A stretch of DNA of 64,000 bases. It comes from Pseudarthrobacter chlorophenolicus. GTDB lineage: Bacteria > Actinomycetota > Actinomycetes > Actinomycetales > Micrococcaceae. Each line of letters starts with the position of its first letter. Position 1 is the stretch's first letter. Below are positions 24,854-34,406 of the stretch, piece by piece. The stretch spans positions 62,001-126,000 of the forward strand of contig NZ_JZTW01000007.1 in the NCBI RefSeq assembly GCF_000962805.1, in the 5' to 3' direction. A program made the translations under genes and the position numbers. A model generated the notes under the pieces. That model did not search any database, was not told the origin of the DNA, and was given only the letters and a program-made list of their open reading frames with translations.

Positions 24854-27376
24854 CTAGTGGACCAGCTCTGCGGACGCCTTGGTGTTCTCCGGCCGGCTGA
24901 GTTTGGCACCTTCCACGTCCACGTCCGGCAGGATGCGGTCCAGCCAGCGCGGCAGCCACCACGACTTCTCGCCCAGCAGGTACATCACGGCGGGAACAAT
25001 GGTCATCCGGACCACGAACGCATCCAGCAGCACGCCGAAGGCCATCGCGAAGCCCAATGGCCGGACCATGGTGAGGTGGCTGAAGATGAAGCCGGCGAAC
25101 ACGCTGACCATGATGATGGCGGCGGCGGTCACTACGGCGGCGGCGTGCCGGAAACCCACCCGCACGGCTTCCTTTGCGGTGGATCCGTGCATGTACGCCT
25201 CGCGCATGCCGGACGCGATAAACACCTGGTAGTCCATGGCCAGGCCGAACAGCACGCCGATCAGGATGATGGGCAGGAAGCTCAGGACCGCGCCGGGGTT
25301 GGCGACGTCGAACACGGTGCCCAGCCAGCCCCACTGGTAGACCGCAACCACGGCGCCGAACGCGGCAGCGAGCGAGAGCAGGAAGCCGCCGGTGGCCAGG
25401 AGCGGCACCACGATGGAGCGGAACACCAGTAGCAGCAGGATCAGGGACAGCCCGACGACGATGGCCAGGTAGGGCGGCAGCGCGTCACCGAGTTTGGTGG
25501 AGACGTCGATATTGCCGGCGGTCTGGCCGGTCAGGCCCATGGCTACGTCGTAGTCGGCCTTGATTTCGCCGTTTAGGCCGCGGAGTTCCGAGACGACCTT
25601 GACCGTGCTGGCGCTGGCCGGTCCTTCCTCGGGGATGACCTGGAAGACGGCGGTGCGGCGGTCTTCGCTGATGGCCACCGGAACGGCTGCCACAACGTTG
25701 TCCACTGCCCGGAGCTTGTCCGCGATGTCGTACTGCAGGGTGGTGGACGCGGCCTCGTCCAGGCCGGCGGGGAACTCGCCCACGGCAACGATGGGGCCGG
25801 TGACGCCTTCGCCGAAGCTGCGGGCGGTGACGTCGTAAGCCTGGTAGGCCTCGGAGTCCACCGGTTCGGAGCCGCCGTCGGGAAGGGCGAGCTGCAGCTG
25901 CGTGGCCGGGAGGGCCAGCGTGCCGAGCAGGATGACGCCGGCCACCATGGCGAGCACGGGGTGCCGGGTGACCAGTCCGCCCCAGCCGTGGGTGCTGCGT
26001 TCGCGGTCCTTGGCGTCGTCCGCCGCTTCGTGGCCGGGCTCGGCATTGTGGGCGTTGGCCTTGGCCCAGGCCCGCTTGGAGATGATGCGGCGGCCGATGA
26101 GGGACAGCATGGCCGGGGTGAGGGTGATGGCGACGAGGACCGCTACGGCCACAGTGCCGGCGGCTGCCAGGCCCATCACGGCCAGGAACGGCAGGCCGGG
26201 GACCACCAGGGCGGCGAGGGCGATAATGACGGTCAGGCCGGCGAACACCACGGCGTTGCCGGACGTTCCCGTGGCGCGGGCCACGGATTCTTCAGGATCC
26301 ATGCCGGCCAGGAGCTGGGTGCGGTGCCGGTTGACGATGAACAGCGAGTAGTCGATGCCGACGGCGAGGCCCAGCATGAGCGCCAGCATGGGGGAGATGG
26401 AGCTCATGTCGAAGAGGCCGGACAACGCGAAGGTGATGCCGACGCCCACGCCGACGCCCATGACAGCCATCAGGAGCGGGAGGCCGGCCGCCACCAGGGT
26501 GCCTAGCATGATGATCAGCACCAGGGCCGCGACGGCGATGCCGATGATTTCCGCGATGCCGAACAGCTCGGAGATGTCCTCGGTGATTTCCTTGCTGGCC
26601 AGGGCTGTGATGCCGGCGGCCGAGGTTTCGTGGGCGATGTCCTGGACCTGCTGCCGCACCTCGGGGCTCAGGCCGTTGATGGAGCCATTGAACTGCACCT
26701 GGGCTACCGCAGCCTTGCCGTCTTCCGAGACGAAGCGGATGGCAGAGGATGCCTCAGCCTGCCGTTTGCCCAGTTCCAGCTTGGCCTTGCTGGCCTCAAG
26801 TTCCTTCGCTCCGGCGTCGTATTTTGCCTGGCCTTCGGCTGCTGCGGCCTTCTGCTGGCCCAGTTGAGCCTCGATGGCCGCTGCCGGTGCACCGGCAGCC
26901 ACCATCTGCTGCTCTGCTGCCTCCAGCTGTGCCTTGCCGGCTTCCAGCTGTGCCTTGGAGGCGTCCAGCTGGGCCTGCCCGGCGGCCAGCTGCCGCTCGC
27001 CGTCGGTGATGGCCTGCCCGGCCTGGTCCACCTGGGCCTGCGTGGCGAACGGGTCCACGGTGCCGCGGACGTCCGGCAGCGTTTCGAGCTTCTTCAGGGC
27101 GTCAGTGACCGCCGCCCGTCCGGAGTCGGTGAAGCCGCCGTCGGGTGCTTCGAAAACGATCGTTGCGGTTCCGCCGGACGCTGACGGAAGGTCTTCCTTC
27201 AGCTTGTCTGCGATCCGCTGCGTTTCCGTTCCGGGGATCTGGAAATTGTTGGACAGGGTGCCGTGGAATGCCGCGGCGGAGCCGCCGACGGCAACCAGCG
27301 CCACGAGCCATAACGAAACGACCAGCCAGCGCCGGCGGTAGGAGAACTTGCCAAGGCGGTAGAGCAGCAGTGCCAT
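24854..27376 (-). CDS. MMPL-family RND transporter
   Basis: An 840-residue, roughly 11-12 helix export protein with two MMPL halves. Family marks are GSEPVDSEAYQAYD, AVGIDYSLFIVNRHR in the first half and FGLAMDYQVFIASGMRE in the second, each holding the Asp-Tyr pair of the proton relay. The first extracytoplasmic loop (about residues 110-230) is a long Ala/Gln/Lys-rich coiled coil with repeated QLEAGKAQLEA units. The start MALLLYRLG lies 17 bp behind the tetR stop without a clear ribosome site; a longer frame to 27598 overlaps tetR. It is probably an efflux pump for lipids or drugs. Confidence 0.9.
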   Translation of the reverse strand: MALLLYRLGKFSYRRRWLVVSLWLVALVAVGGSAAAFHGTLSNNFQIPGTETQRIADKLKEDLPSASGGTATIVFEAPDGGFTDSGRAAVTDALKKLETLPDVRGTVDPFATQAQVDQAGQAITDGERQLAAGQAQLDASKAQLEAGKAQLEAAEQQMVAAGAPAAAIEAQLGQQKAAAAEGQAKYDAGAKELEASKAKLELGKRQAEASSAIRFVSEDGKAAVAQVQFNGSINGLSPEVRQQVQDIAHETSAAGITALASKEITEDISELFGIAEIIGIAVAALVLIIMLGTLVAAGLPLLMAVMGVGVGVGITFALSGLFDMSSISPMLALMLGLAVGIDYSLFIVNRHRTQLLAGMDPEESVARATGTSGNAVVFAGLTVIIALAALVVPGLPFLAVMGLAAAGTVAVAVLVAITLTPAMLSLIGRRIISKRAWAKANAHNAEPGHEAADDAKDRERSTHGWGGLVTRHPVLAMVAGVILLGTLALPATQLQLALPDGGSEPVDSEAYQAYDVTARSFGEGVTGPIVAVGEFPAGLDEAASTTLQYDIADKLRAVDNVVAAVPVAISEDRRTAVFQVIPEEGPASASTVKVVSELRGLNGEIKADYDVAMGLTGQTAGNIDVSTKLGDALPPYLAIVVGLSLILLLLVFRSIVVPLLATGGFLLSLAAAFGAVVAVYQWGWLGTVFDVANPGAVLSFLPIILIGVLFGLAMDYQVFIASGMREAYMHGSTAKEAVRVGFRHAAAVVTAAAIIMVSVFAGFIFSHLTMVRPLGFAMAFGVLLDAFVVRMTIVPAVMYLLGEKSWWLPRWLDRILPDVDVEGAKLSRPENTKASAELVH

Positions 27377-27393
27377 GTGGGAAACCGATCTGG

Positions 27394-28113
27394 TCAGGAG
27401 GAGTGGGCGGCTGAAGGGGCTGACGAGCGTGCCGGAGGCACCGGCGCGGTGGACGTGCCGGCGCCTGCCGGCGGGGTGAAGCCGGAGCCCAGGAGGGCCA
27501 TGGCGTTGATAAGGAGTTGCCGGAGTTCGGCGAGGGAGGCGGGCGACAGGTCGGGCCCACGGCGGCTGAACCAGACCTCCATGGCGGCCTTGCCGCACGA
27601 GATGACGGAGCCGGCCAGGGCGTGGACATACAGATCGTCCGAACCGTCCGGCGTGGCCGCCACCCGGTCCCTTGCCACGGTGAAGACCTGGGCGCGGCAG
27701 TGGTCCCAGGCCTCGAGTTCGGTGTGGGCCATCAGCTGGCTGTGCTGCGTCAGGGCGAACAGCTCGGCCAGCGGCTCCACCGTCATGGGGTCCGCCAGGG
27801 CCATAAGGGCAGCCTGTGCCGCCTCCAGCAGCGGTTCCTCAGCGGGCCGCAGCTGCAGCTGCCGGATGACGATATCCAGGAAGCCGTGGGTGACCGAGGC
27901 AAGCGCCGCGTCGGTGCTGTTGAAGTAGTTGAAGAAGGTTCGCCGGGAGATGCCGGCAGCCTCGGCGATGTCTTCGGCCGTGAAACCGCCTGGCCCCTTG
28001 GACCGCAGCAGTGCCAGCGCAGCGTCCGTGATGGCCTGCCGGGTTGCGGCCTTGTTCAGTTCGCGGCGTGAGGGAACCGCGGGCGCGCCAGGCGGGGACG
28101 AGGGAGAATTCAC
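27394..28113 (-). CDS. TetR-family transcriptional regulator
   Basis: The 239-residue protein has an N-terminal helix-turn-helix (about residues 18-62) with GGFTAEDIAEAAGISRRTFFNYF, the TetR signature. The C-terminal ligand domain is not assignable. It precedes the MMPL transporter gene by 17 bp on the same strand, so it most likely represses its own operon. The GTG start is 6 bases after a TAGTGT box, so the mRNA should be leaderless. A 14-bp palindrome fills the promoter spacer. Confidence 0.92.
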   Translation of the reverse strand: MNSPSSPPGAPAVPSRRELNKAATRQAITDAALALLRSKGPGGFTAEDIAEAAGISRRTFFNYFNSTDAALASVTHGFLDIVIRQLQLRPAEEPLLEAAQAALMALADPMTVEPLAELFALTQHSQLMAHTELEAWDHCRAQVFTVARDRVAATPDGSDDLYVHALAGSVISCGKAAMEVWFSRRGPDLSPASLAELRQLLINAMALLGSGFTPPAGAGTSTAPVPPARSSAPSAAHSS

Positions 28114-28119
28114 GCTCTT

Positions 28120-28149
28120 ACACTACGTGCAAGTTTGCACAGTGGGCAA
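28120..28149 (-). promoter_or_regulatory. tetR promoter with embedded operator palindrome
   Basis: On the minus strand a -35 TTGCCC (28149-28144), an 18-bp spacer and a -10 TAGTGT (28125-28120) are followed after 6 bases by the tetR GTG. The spacer holds a perfect 14-bp palindrome GTGCAA-GT-TTGCAC (28127-28140, plus-strand reading), the likely site of autorepression. Confidence 0.65.
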
Positions 28150-28276
28150 GTTAAATTCATAGGAGAATGAAAGGCTCCCAACAGCCTCTACCGAACCTGC
28201 GCAGGGAAGCTTTGGTAAGACCCGGAAAGGGTCCAGCCACAGCAGCCGTCTGGCGACGGCGGAGCAGGAGAAGAGA

Positions 28277-28840
28277 ATGTCACGCAGGAAGAAGATGGCG
28301 CTCGGCCTGTCGGCAGCGGCGCTTGCCGTGGGTGCCGGCATAGGAGTGGCGGGAGTTGCCTCTGCCACGACGACGCCAACCCCCTCACCGAGCGCCAGTG
28401 CCTCTGCCGATGCCGGCACGGGCTCCGGCACGGGCCATGACGGCATGGGCCGCCACGGCGGACGCGGAGGTGAACGCGGCGGCGTGCAGGCATCAGCGCT
28501 GGCGCAGAAGCTGGGTGTGGACGAGGCAAAGGTCACTGACGCGCTGAAGGCTTTCCGGGAGGCCAACAAGCCCAGCGGACCGCCGGCAGAAGGCGAGAAG
28601 CCTGACATGGCCGCCCGCGAAGCTGCACTTGCCAAGTCCCTGGCAGCATCACTCGGCATTGACGAGGCCAAGGTAACGGCGGCGCTCGACGAGCTCCGTA
28701 CCGCGGCACAGGCAGATCGGGCGGCAGCGCTCAAGACCCGTCTCGACCAGGCGGTTACCGACGGAAAGCTGACCCAGGCCGAAGCGGACGCCGTCACCAA
28801 GGCGGTCCAGAACGGGGTGATCGGCGGCGGCGGACACTGA
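28277..28840 (+). CDS. Secreted protein with two repeated helical modules, function unknown
   Basis: The 187-residue product has a signal peptide (basic MSRRKKM, hydrophobic core, likely cut after ASA near residue 30), a Ser/Thr/Gly-rich linker with a His/Gly/Arg patch (about residues 35-70), then two copies of a helical unit: ALAQKLGVDEAKVTDALKAF and SLAASLGIDEAKVTAALDEL. A third helix pair (ALKTRLDQAVTDGKLTQAEAD) ends it. This pattern occurs in small secreted actinobacterial proteins of unknown role. AGGAG precedes the ATG by about 7 bases. It is divergent from tetR, so the shared region could control both. Confidence 0.8.
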   Translation: MSRRKKMALGLSAAALAVGAGIGVAGVASATTTPTPSPSASASADAGTGSGTGHDGMGRHGGRGGERGGVQASALAQKLGVDEAKVTDALKAFREANKPSGPPAEGEKPDMAAREAALAKSLAASLGIDEAKVTAALDELRTAAQADRAAALKTRLDQAVTDGKLTQAEADAVTKAVQNGVIGGGGH

Positions 28841-28882
28841 CCCCGCCACTGCCGCCCAGCTGCCCCGGCAGGTCGGGGTTGC

Positions 28883-28944
28883 GTCCCGGGATGACAGCCC
28901 GGGACAACAGGAAGTCCCCGGGAGAATTCCCGGGGACTTCCTGT
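28883..28944. terminator. Two tandem hairpins, the second a strong bidirectional terminator
   Basis: First hairpin: 8-bp arms (28883-28890, 28898-28905). Second: perfect 17-bp arms (28907-28923, 28928-28944) with a GAAT loop. They separate the secreted-protein gene from the converging symporter gene. Confidence 0.88.
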
Positions 28945-28982
28945 GATTGCACGTACGAGGCGCCTTGCGGCACCGGTGTTGG

Positions 28983-30422
28983 TTATGCCTTGGCGTCCTG
29001 CAGCTCGCGGGGCGCGGTGTCTGCGGCAGTACCGTCCGTAGCGGCACCGTCGCCGGCGGTGTCGTCGTCAACGAAGGGGGTGCCGTTACGAGGCGCGTTG
29101 TACAGCGCTTCGTCCAGGATGCCCTGGCGCTTGGCCACGATGGTGGGGACCAGGGCCTGGCCTGCCACGTTGACGGCGGTACGGCCCATGTCCAGGATCG
29201 GGTCGATGGCGAGAAGGAGGCCGACGCCGGCCAGCGGCAGTCCCAGCGTGGAGAGCGTCAGCGTCAGCATCACCACGGCGCCGGTGGTGCCGGCCGTCGC
29301 GGCGGATCCCAGGACGGAGACCAGGGCGATCAGCAGGTACTGGCTGAAGTCGAGCTGGATGCCGAAGAACTGGGCCACGAAGATGGCGGAGATGGCCGGG
29401 TAGATGGCGGCGCAGCCGTCCATCTTGGTGGTGGCGCCCAGCGGGACGGCGAAGGAGGCGTAGCCGCGGGGGACGCCCAGGCTGCGCTCGGTGACGCGCT
29501 GGGTGAGCGGCAGGGTTCCCACGGAGGAGCGGGAAACAAAGGCCAGCTGGACGGCCGGCCAGACGCCGGAGAAGTACTGCTTGACGGACAGGCCGTGGGT
29601 GCGGACCAGGATGGGGTACACAACGAACAGCACCAGGGCCAGGCCCGCGTAGATGGCAACAGTGAACTTGCCCAGGGAACCGATGGTGTCCCAGCCGTAG
29701 ACGGCGACCGCGTTGCCGATCAGGCCGATGGTACCCAGCGGCGCGATGCGGATGATCCACCAGAGGACCTTCTGGATCACGGCGAGGGCAGAAGCGTTGA
29801 GGTTCAGGAAGGGCTCGGCAGCCTTGCCCACCTTGAGGGCGGCGACGCCGACGGCGATGGCGATGACCAGGATCTGCAGCACGTTGAAGCTGACGGAGGT
29901 GGTGACGGCGCCGGATTCGGCGACGGTGGAGCTGGCACCGAGGCCGAGGAAGTTCTTGGGGAAGAGTCCGATCAGGAAGGCCCACCAGTCGCCGACCTTG
30001 CTGGGGGCCTCCCCCTTGCCGGTGATGCCGGTGTTGGCGCCGGGCTGCAGGAGCACGCCCAGGCCGATGCCGATCAGCACGGCAATCAGGGACGTGATGG
30101 CGAACCACAGCAGGGTGTTCCAGGCCAGCCGGGCGGCGTTGGACACCTGGCGAAGGTTGGAGATGGAGCTCACCACGGCCGTGAAGATGAGGGGCACGAC
30201 GGCGGTCTGCAGCAGCGACACGTAGCTCGAGCCGATGGTCTGCAGTGTTGCGCCAAGGCCGTTGGGGTTGGTCTTGGTGCTGCCGGTGTACTTGGCCAGC
30301 AGGCCGAGTCCAAGGCCCACGATGAGGGCGGCGATGATTTGGAAGCCGAACGATCCAGCCCACTTGGGAAGCTGGAGGCCCGTCTTCCCTGCGGGGGAAG
30401 GGGTGCTTGTCTGAGTGCTCAC
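28983..30422 (-). CDS. Dicarboxylate/amino acid:cation symporter (DAACS family)
   Basis: A 479-residue transporter of the GltP/DctA fold. Marks are AVVPLIFTAVVSSI, the serine-rich hairpin SRSSVGTLPLTQRV, the GVPRGYASFAVPLGATTKMDGCA motif of HP2/TM7 and AVNVAGQALVPTIVAKRQG near the end. It imports acidic amino acids or C4-dicarboxylates with Na+ or H+; which one is not readable. The GTG start is 6 bases behind TAGCGT, with no ribosome site, so it is probably leaderless. It is monocistronic. Confidence 0.92.
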   Translation of the reverse strand: MSTQTSTPSPAGKTGLQLPKWAGSFGFQIIAALIVGLGLGLLAKYTGSTKTNPNGLGATLQTIGSSYVSLLQTAVVPLIFTAVVSSISNLRQVSNAARLAWNTLLWFAITSLIAVLIGIGLGVLLQPGANTGITGKGEAPSKVGDWWAFLIGLFPKNFLGLGASSTVAESGAVTTSVSFNVLQILVIAIAVGVAALKVGKAAEPFLNLNASALAVIQKVLWWIIRIAPLGTIGLIGNAVAVYGWDTIGSLGKFTVAIYAGLALVLFVVYPILVRTHGLSVKQYFSGVWPAVQLAFVSRSSVGTLPLTQRVTERSLGVPRGYASFAVPLGATTKMDGCAAIYPAISAIFVAQFFGIQLDFSQYLLIALVSVLGSAATAGTTGAVVMLTLTLSTLGLPLAGVGLLLAIDPILDMGRTAVNVAGQALVPTIVAKRQGILDEALYNAPRNGTPFVDDDTAGDGAATDGTAADTAPRELQDAKA

Positions 30423-30505
30423 CCGAATACGCTAGGACCGAAGCCCTTATCACGTCGAAACAACATTGAGAAATATTACGCAACCCCAGTCGCCGGAAGA
30501 AATAG

Positions 30506-30539
30506 AAACCCGCGGAAAACCAAGGCGGACAGCGGGTTT
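30506..30539 (-). terminator. Possible terminator behind the DUF885 gene
   Basis: 8-bp arms (30506-30513, 30532-30539) with an 18-base loop. The region 30423-30695 otherwise shows no gene that I can support. Confidence 0.45.
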
Positions 30540-30695
30540 TATTACTTATTCCCACCGGCGGTGTGCTTAACATCTCGCGAAAGTGGCCTGCGCACGCCCC
30601 GACGTGGCTGGCTTCCGGCAGCGCGCGTCAGAGCGACGAAGGAGCAGCGCGCCGAGGAAGGCGGCCATGCCGGGGCACCCCGGCCACGCATGGGG

Positions 30696-32381
30696 CTATG
30701 AAAGCAACGCGCGGCGCAGCGTATCGAGTCCAACAGAGCCGATGTTCAGGGCCTTGGTGTGGAACTCCTTGAGGTCGAATCCTGGCCGTGATTCAAGCTC
30801 TGCGCGGATCTGTTCCCAGAGGCGCTGCCCCACTTTGTAGGAGGGGGCCTGGCCGGGCCAGCCCAGGTAGCGGGTGAACTCAAAGTTGAGCTGTCCCTCG
30901 CTGATGGGCAGGTTGGCCTTGAGGAAGTGGTATCCCTTGTCCGGGGTCCAGGTGCCGGTGCCCCAGCGTGCGGGCACCTCCAGTTCCAGGTGGACGCCGA
31001 TGTCGAAGACCACGCGGGCGGCGCGCATCCGTTGCATGTCCAGCATGCCCATGTGGTCTCCGGCGTCGTCGAGGTAGCCCAGTTCCTGCATGAGTTTCTC
31101 GGCGTAGAGGGCCCAGCCTTCGCCGTGGCCGGAGGTCCAGCAGATGTTGCGCCGCCATTTGTTGAGCAGTTCGCGCCGGTAGGTTGCGGTGGCCACCTGG
31201 AGGTGGTGGCCCGGGACACCTTCGTGGTAGACGGTGGTGGTCTCGGCCCAGGTGGTGAAGGTGTCTTCGCCGGCAGGGACGGACCACCACATGCGTCCGG
31301 GGCGGGTGAAGTCGTCCGAGGGGCCGGTGTAGTAGATGCCGCCTTCGTCGGTGGGGGCGATGAGGCATTCCAGTTTCTTCATGACGTCGGGGATGTCGAA
31401 GTGGACGCCGGCCAGTTCCGCGACGGCTTTGTCGGAGAGTTCCTGCATCCAGGCCTTGAGGGCGTCGGTGCCCTTGATCTGCCGGGCGGGATCATTGTTC
31501 AGGATCTCTTTGGCCTCTGCGATGGAGGCGCCGGCCTTGATGGTGCCGGCCACCACCTCCTGTTCGGCGATCAGGCGGTCGAGTTCCTGCACGCCCCAGG
31601 CGTAGGTTTCCTCCAGGTCCACGGTGGCGCCGAGGAAGGACCGTGATGCGAGCGCATAGCGGGCTTTACCCACTGCATCCTTCTCCGGGGCGGCGGGGAG
31701 CAGGTCGGTGCGGAGGAAATCGGCAAGCCCGGTGTAGGCGCGGCGGGCGGCGGCAGCACCGGCGTCGAGCTTCTCCTGCAGGGCGGTGCCCAGCGGGCCG
31801 GATTCCGTGGCGGCGCCGGCTGCGAGCTTGGCGAAGAATCCGTCCGGGGCGGCGTACTTCGTGGCCTGTTCGATCACGATGTTTACCTGGCGGGCCGCGG
31901 CCACCCGGCCTGCGTCGCGCGCCAGGCGCAGGGACTCGATGTAGCCTTCGACGGCGGCGGGTACGTTCTGCGCCCGCCCGGCGATGTGCTCCCAGTCCTG
32001 TTCCGTAGCGGTGGGCATGAGGTCGAAGATCGCGCGGATGTCCTGCGCGGGCGAGGCAATGTTGTTCAGGTCCGCATACTCCCACCCGGAGGCGTGGATC
32101 AGCAGCTGCAGGCCCAACCGCTCGCGCATGGCGTCCAGGGTGACGGCGTCCACGTCGTCTTCAGGCTCCAGGCCCTCAAGGTCGGCCAGGGCTTTGCGGG
32201 CGACCTCTGCGAATTCGGCGATGCCTGCGGGCGAGAAATCCTGGTACTCGGTTTCGCGGCCGGGCAGTCCCAGGGTGGTTGCCAGCGACGGATTCAGGCG
32301 GACGAGGGTATCGGTATAGGCGTCCGCGACGGCGTCGATGCGGGTATGCGGTCGTGCGGAGGGCGAGGTGTCGGTAGTCAC
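30696..32381 (-). CDS. DUF885-family putative zinc metallopeptidase
   Basis: A 561-residue, mostly helical protein. Near residue 386 it carries YHEGVPGHHLQ, the HExxxGH-type metal site of DUF885 proteins, followed by GHGEGWALYAEKLMQELG, which should supply the third ligand. DUF885 is related to oligopeptidases such as M3-like enzymes, but few members have been characterised. No signal peptide is visible, so it is probably cytoplasmic. The GTG start stands 6 bases after TAGTCT, pointing to a leaderless mRNA. It lies just downstream of the carboxylase beta/epsilon pair but is separated by a hairpin. Confidence 0.87.
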   Translation of the reverse strand: MTTDTSPSARPHTRIDAVADAYTDTLVRLNPSLATTLGLPGRETEYQDFSPAGIAEFAEVARKALADLEGLEPEDDVDAVTLDAMRERLGLQLLIHASGWEYADLNNIASPAQDIRAIFDLMPTATEQDWEHIAGRAQNVPAAVEGYIESLRLARDAGRVAAARQVNIVIEQATKYAAPDGFFAKLAAGAATESGPLGTALQEKLDAGAAAARRAYTGLADFLRTDLLPAAPEKDAVGKARYALASRSFLGATVDLEETYAWGVQELDRLIAEQEVVAGTIKAGASIAEAKEILNNDPARQIKGTDALKAWMQELSDKAVAELAGVHFDIPDVMKKLECLIAPTDEGGIYYTGPSDDFTRPGRMWWSVPAGEDTFTTWAETTTVYHEGVPGHHLQVATATYRRELLNKWRRNICWTSGHGEGWALYAEKLMQELGYLDDAGDHMGMLDMQRMRAARVVFDIGVHLELEVPARWGTGTWTPDKGYHFLKANLPISEGQLNFEFTRYLGWPGQAPSYKVGQRLWEQIRAELESRPGFDLKEFHTKALNIGSVGLDTLRRALLS

Positions 32382-32401
32382 CTTCCGAGACTAGCCCGGC
32401 C

Positions 32402-32435
32402 GCGCGCACCGGGCGAGGAACGCGCCGGTGCGCGC
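32402..32435 (-). terminator. Terminator hairpin after accE
   Basis: Perfect 11-bp GC-rich arms (32402-32412, 32425-32435) with a 12-base loop, between the epsilon-subunit stop and the DUF885 promoter. Confidence 0.7.
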
Positions 32436-32451
32436 CCCCGCCGTCGGACCG

Positions 32452-32688
32452 TCAGCCTTTGCTGCGCTTCCAGGCGCCCGGACCGGGCGTTGGTGCAAGG
32501 CCCAGCCGTTGCCGGCGCGCCCAGTGCCGTGCGGTTGGCGCAGCGGGTTTGGCCGCTTCGGGGCCGCCGAGGGAAAGTACGACGGCGGTGAGCGCAGCGA
32601 GTTCCTCGGCGTTCGGCTGCCCCTTGACAACCGAGAGCAGGGGAGCCGCGGGGGCTTCGGCCGGGTCCGGCGTTCCGGTGGCGCTCAC
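32452..32688 (-). CDS. accE: Acyl-CoA carboxylase epsilon subunit
   Basis: A 78-residue protein with the hallmarks of AccE/Pcc[22 protein letters not shown] in the N-terminal half, an Ala/Pro linker, and a basic C-terminus with WARRQRLG. Epsilon subunits occur only in actinobacterial acyl-CoA carboxylases, where they hold alpha and beta together. The ATG overlaps the stop of the beta gene by 4 bases, so translation is coupled and stoichiometry probably shared. Confidence 0.9.
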   Translation of the reverse strand: MSATGTPDPAEAPAAPLLSVVKGQPNAEELAALTAVVLSLGGPEAAKPAAPTARHWARRQRLGLAPTPGPGAWKRSKG

Positions 32689-34268
32689 AGCGGGATGTTT
32701 CCGTGCTTCTTGGCCGGGAGGCTGGCTCGCTTGTCGCGGAGTGCGCGCAGGCCCCGGACAATTTGCAGCCGGGTGTCGGACGGCGCGATGACGGCGTCAA
32801 CGTAGCCGAGTTCGGCTGCCTGGTAGGGGTTCAGGAGTTCTTCCTCGTACTGCCGGATGACCTCGGCGCGGCGGGCTTCGACGTCGCCGCCGTCCTCGGC
32901 CACGGCCGCGAGGTCCCGGCGGTAAAGGATGTTCACGGCGCCCTGGGCCCCCATCACGCCGATCTGCGCGGTGGGCCATGCCAGGTTGAGGTCCGCCCCG
33001 AGCTTCTTGGAGCCCATGACGATGTAAGCGCCGCCGTAGGCTTTGCGGGTGATGACGGTCAGCTTGGGTACCGTGGCTTCGGCGTACGCGTACAGCAGCT
33101 TGGCGCCGCGGCGGATGATGCCCTGGAACTCCTGGTCCTTGCCCGGGAGGAAGCCCGGCACGTCCACCAGGGTGATGATGGGGATGTTGAAGGCGTCGCA
33201 GTTCCGGACGAAGCGGGCGGCTTTCTCGGAGGCGGCAATGTCCAGGGTTCCCGCGAACTGCAGCGGCTGGTTCGCCACGATTCCTACGGTGTGGCCTTCC
33301 ACCCGGCCGTAGCCGATCATCACGTTCGGGGCGTAGAGGGCCTGCATCTCCAGGAAGTGGCCGTCGTCGACGATCTGCTCAACGACGGCGCGCATGTCGT
33401 AGGGCTGGTTCGCAGAGTCGGGGATCAGCGTGTCGAGTGCGGCGTCGTCGTCGTTGACCGCGTTTTCCTGGGCGTGCTCCAGCACCGGGGCTTCGGACAA
33501 GTTGTTGGAGGGCAGGAAATCGAGGAGTTCGCGGACGAACTCGATCGCGTCCCCTTCATCCGAGGCGAGGTAAGTGGACGTGCCGGTGGTGGCGTTGTGC
33601 TGGCGTGCTCCACCGAGCGTTTCCATGTCCACATCCTCTCCCGTGACGGTCTTGATGACGTCGGGGCCCGTGATGAACATGTGGGACGTCTTGTCCACCA
33701 TCACCACGTAGTCGGTGAGGGCGGGGGAGTAGGCGGCGCCGCCGGCGGAGGGGCCCATGATGAGGGAGATCTGGGGCACGACGCCGGAAGCGTGAACGTT
33801 GTTGCGGAAGATATCCGCGAACATGGCCAGCGAGGCGACGCCTTCCTGGATGCGGGCGCCGCCGCCGTCAAGGATGCCGACCACCGGGCAGCCGTTGCGC
33901 AGGGCGAATTCCTGCACCTTGACGATTTTCTCGCCGTTGACCTGGCTCAGCGACCCGCCGTACACGCTGAAGTCCTGGCTGTAGACCGCAACCGGACGGC
34001 CGTCCACGGTGCCGTAGCCGGAGACCAGGCCATCGCCGAGGGGCTTCTTCTTTTCCATGCCGAAAGCTGTGGAACGGTGCACGGCAAGGGCGTCGAACTC
34101 GACGAAGGAGTCCTCATCCAGCAGCAGGGCAATGCGCTCGCGTGCGGTGTTCTTGCCGCGCGCATGCTGCTTTTCGACGGCCTCGGGGCCGGAGGGCTGT
34201 TCGGCACGTGCCTGGCGGTCGCGGAAATCGGCAATCTTTCCCGCTGTCGTTGTCAGATCGTGGCTCAT
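32685..34268 (-). CDS. Acyl-CoA (propionyl/acetyl-CoA) carboxylase beta subunit
   Basis: A carboxyltransferase of 527 residues that moves the carboxyl from biotin to acetyl- or propionyl-CoA. It begins [15 protein letters not shown] and contains [44 protein letters not shown] and, in the second half, [25 protein letters not shown], all typical of AccD/PccB. The start is ATG at 34268 with GGAG about 8 bases upstream; a TTG sits one codon earlier. Its substrate range (acetyl, propionyl or longer) cannot be read. The partner alpha gene is 8 kb away under a matching palindrome. Confidence 0.95.
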   Translation of the reverse strand: MSHDLTTTAGKIADFRDRQARAEQPSGPEAVEKQHARGKNTARERIALLLDEDSFVEFDALAVHRSTAFGMEKKKPLGDGLVSGYGTVDGRPVAVYSQDFSVYGGSLSQVNGEKIVKVQEFALRNGCPVVGILDGGGARIQEGVASLAMFADIFRNNVHASGVVPQISLIMGPSAGGAAYSPALTDYVVMVDKTSHMFITGPDVIKTVTGEDVDMETLGGARQHNATTGTSTYLASDEGDAIEFVRELLDFLPSNNLSEAPVLEHAQENAVNDDDAALDTLIPDSANQPYDMRAVVEQIVDDGHFLEMQALYAPNVMIGYGRVEGHTVGIVANQPLQFAGTLDIAASEKAARFVRNCDAFNIPIITLVDVPGFLPGKDQEFQGIIRRGAKLLYAYAEATVPKLTVITRKAYGGAYIVMGSKKLGADLNLAWPTAQIGVMGAQGAVNILYRRDLAAVAEDGGDVEARRAEVIRQYEEELLNPYQAAELGYVDAVIAPSDTRLQIVRGLRALRDKRASLPAKKHGNIPL

Positions 34269-34406
34269 CAAGTATCTCCGGCTCTGTTGCAGATTGGTTC
34301 GGTGTCGCTGAGTCTTTGACGGGCCGTGCTCTGGAGGCGCTTAAGTAGCTTCCACACAAAGAACGAACCCTGCTGGCAAGTCTAATGACGGTTTGAGTGC
34401 CCGCGA

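Noticed and set aside
30423-30695. Small coding ORFs in the gap between the symporter and DUF885 genes
   Set aside because: The frames have poor composition, no ribosome site and no similarity that I recognise.
28947-30701. 584-codon plus-strand frame opposite the DAACS symporter
   Set aside because: Shadow with extreme Gly/Asp/His composition; it also crosses a strong terminator.
32703-34319. 538-codon plus-strand frame opposite the carboxylase beta gene
   Set aside because: Antisense of a clear carboxyltransferase gene.
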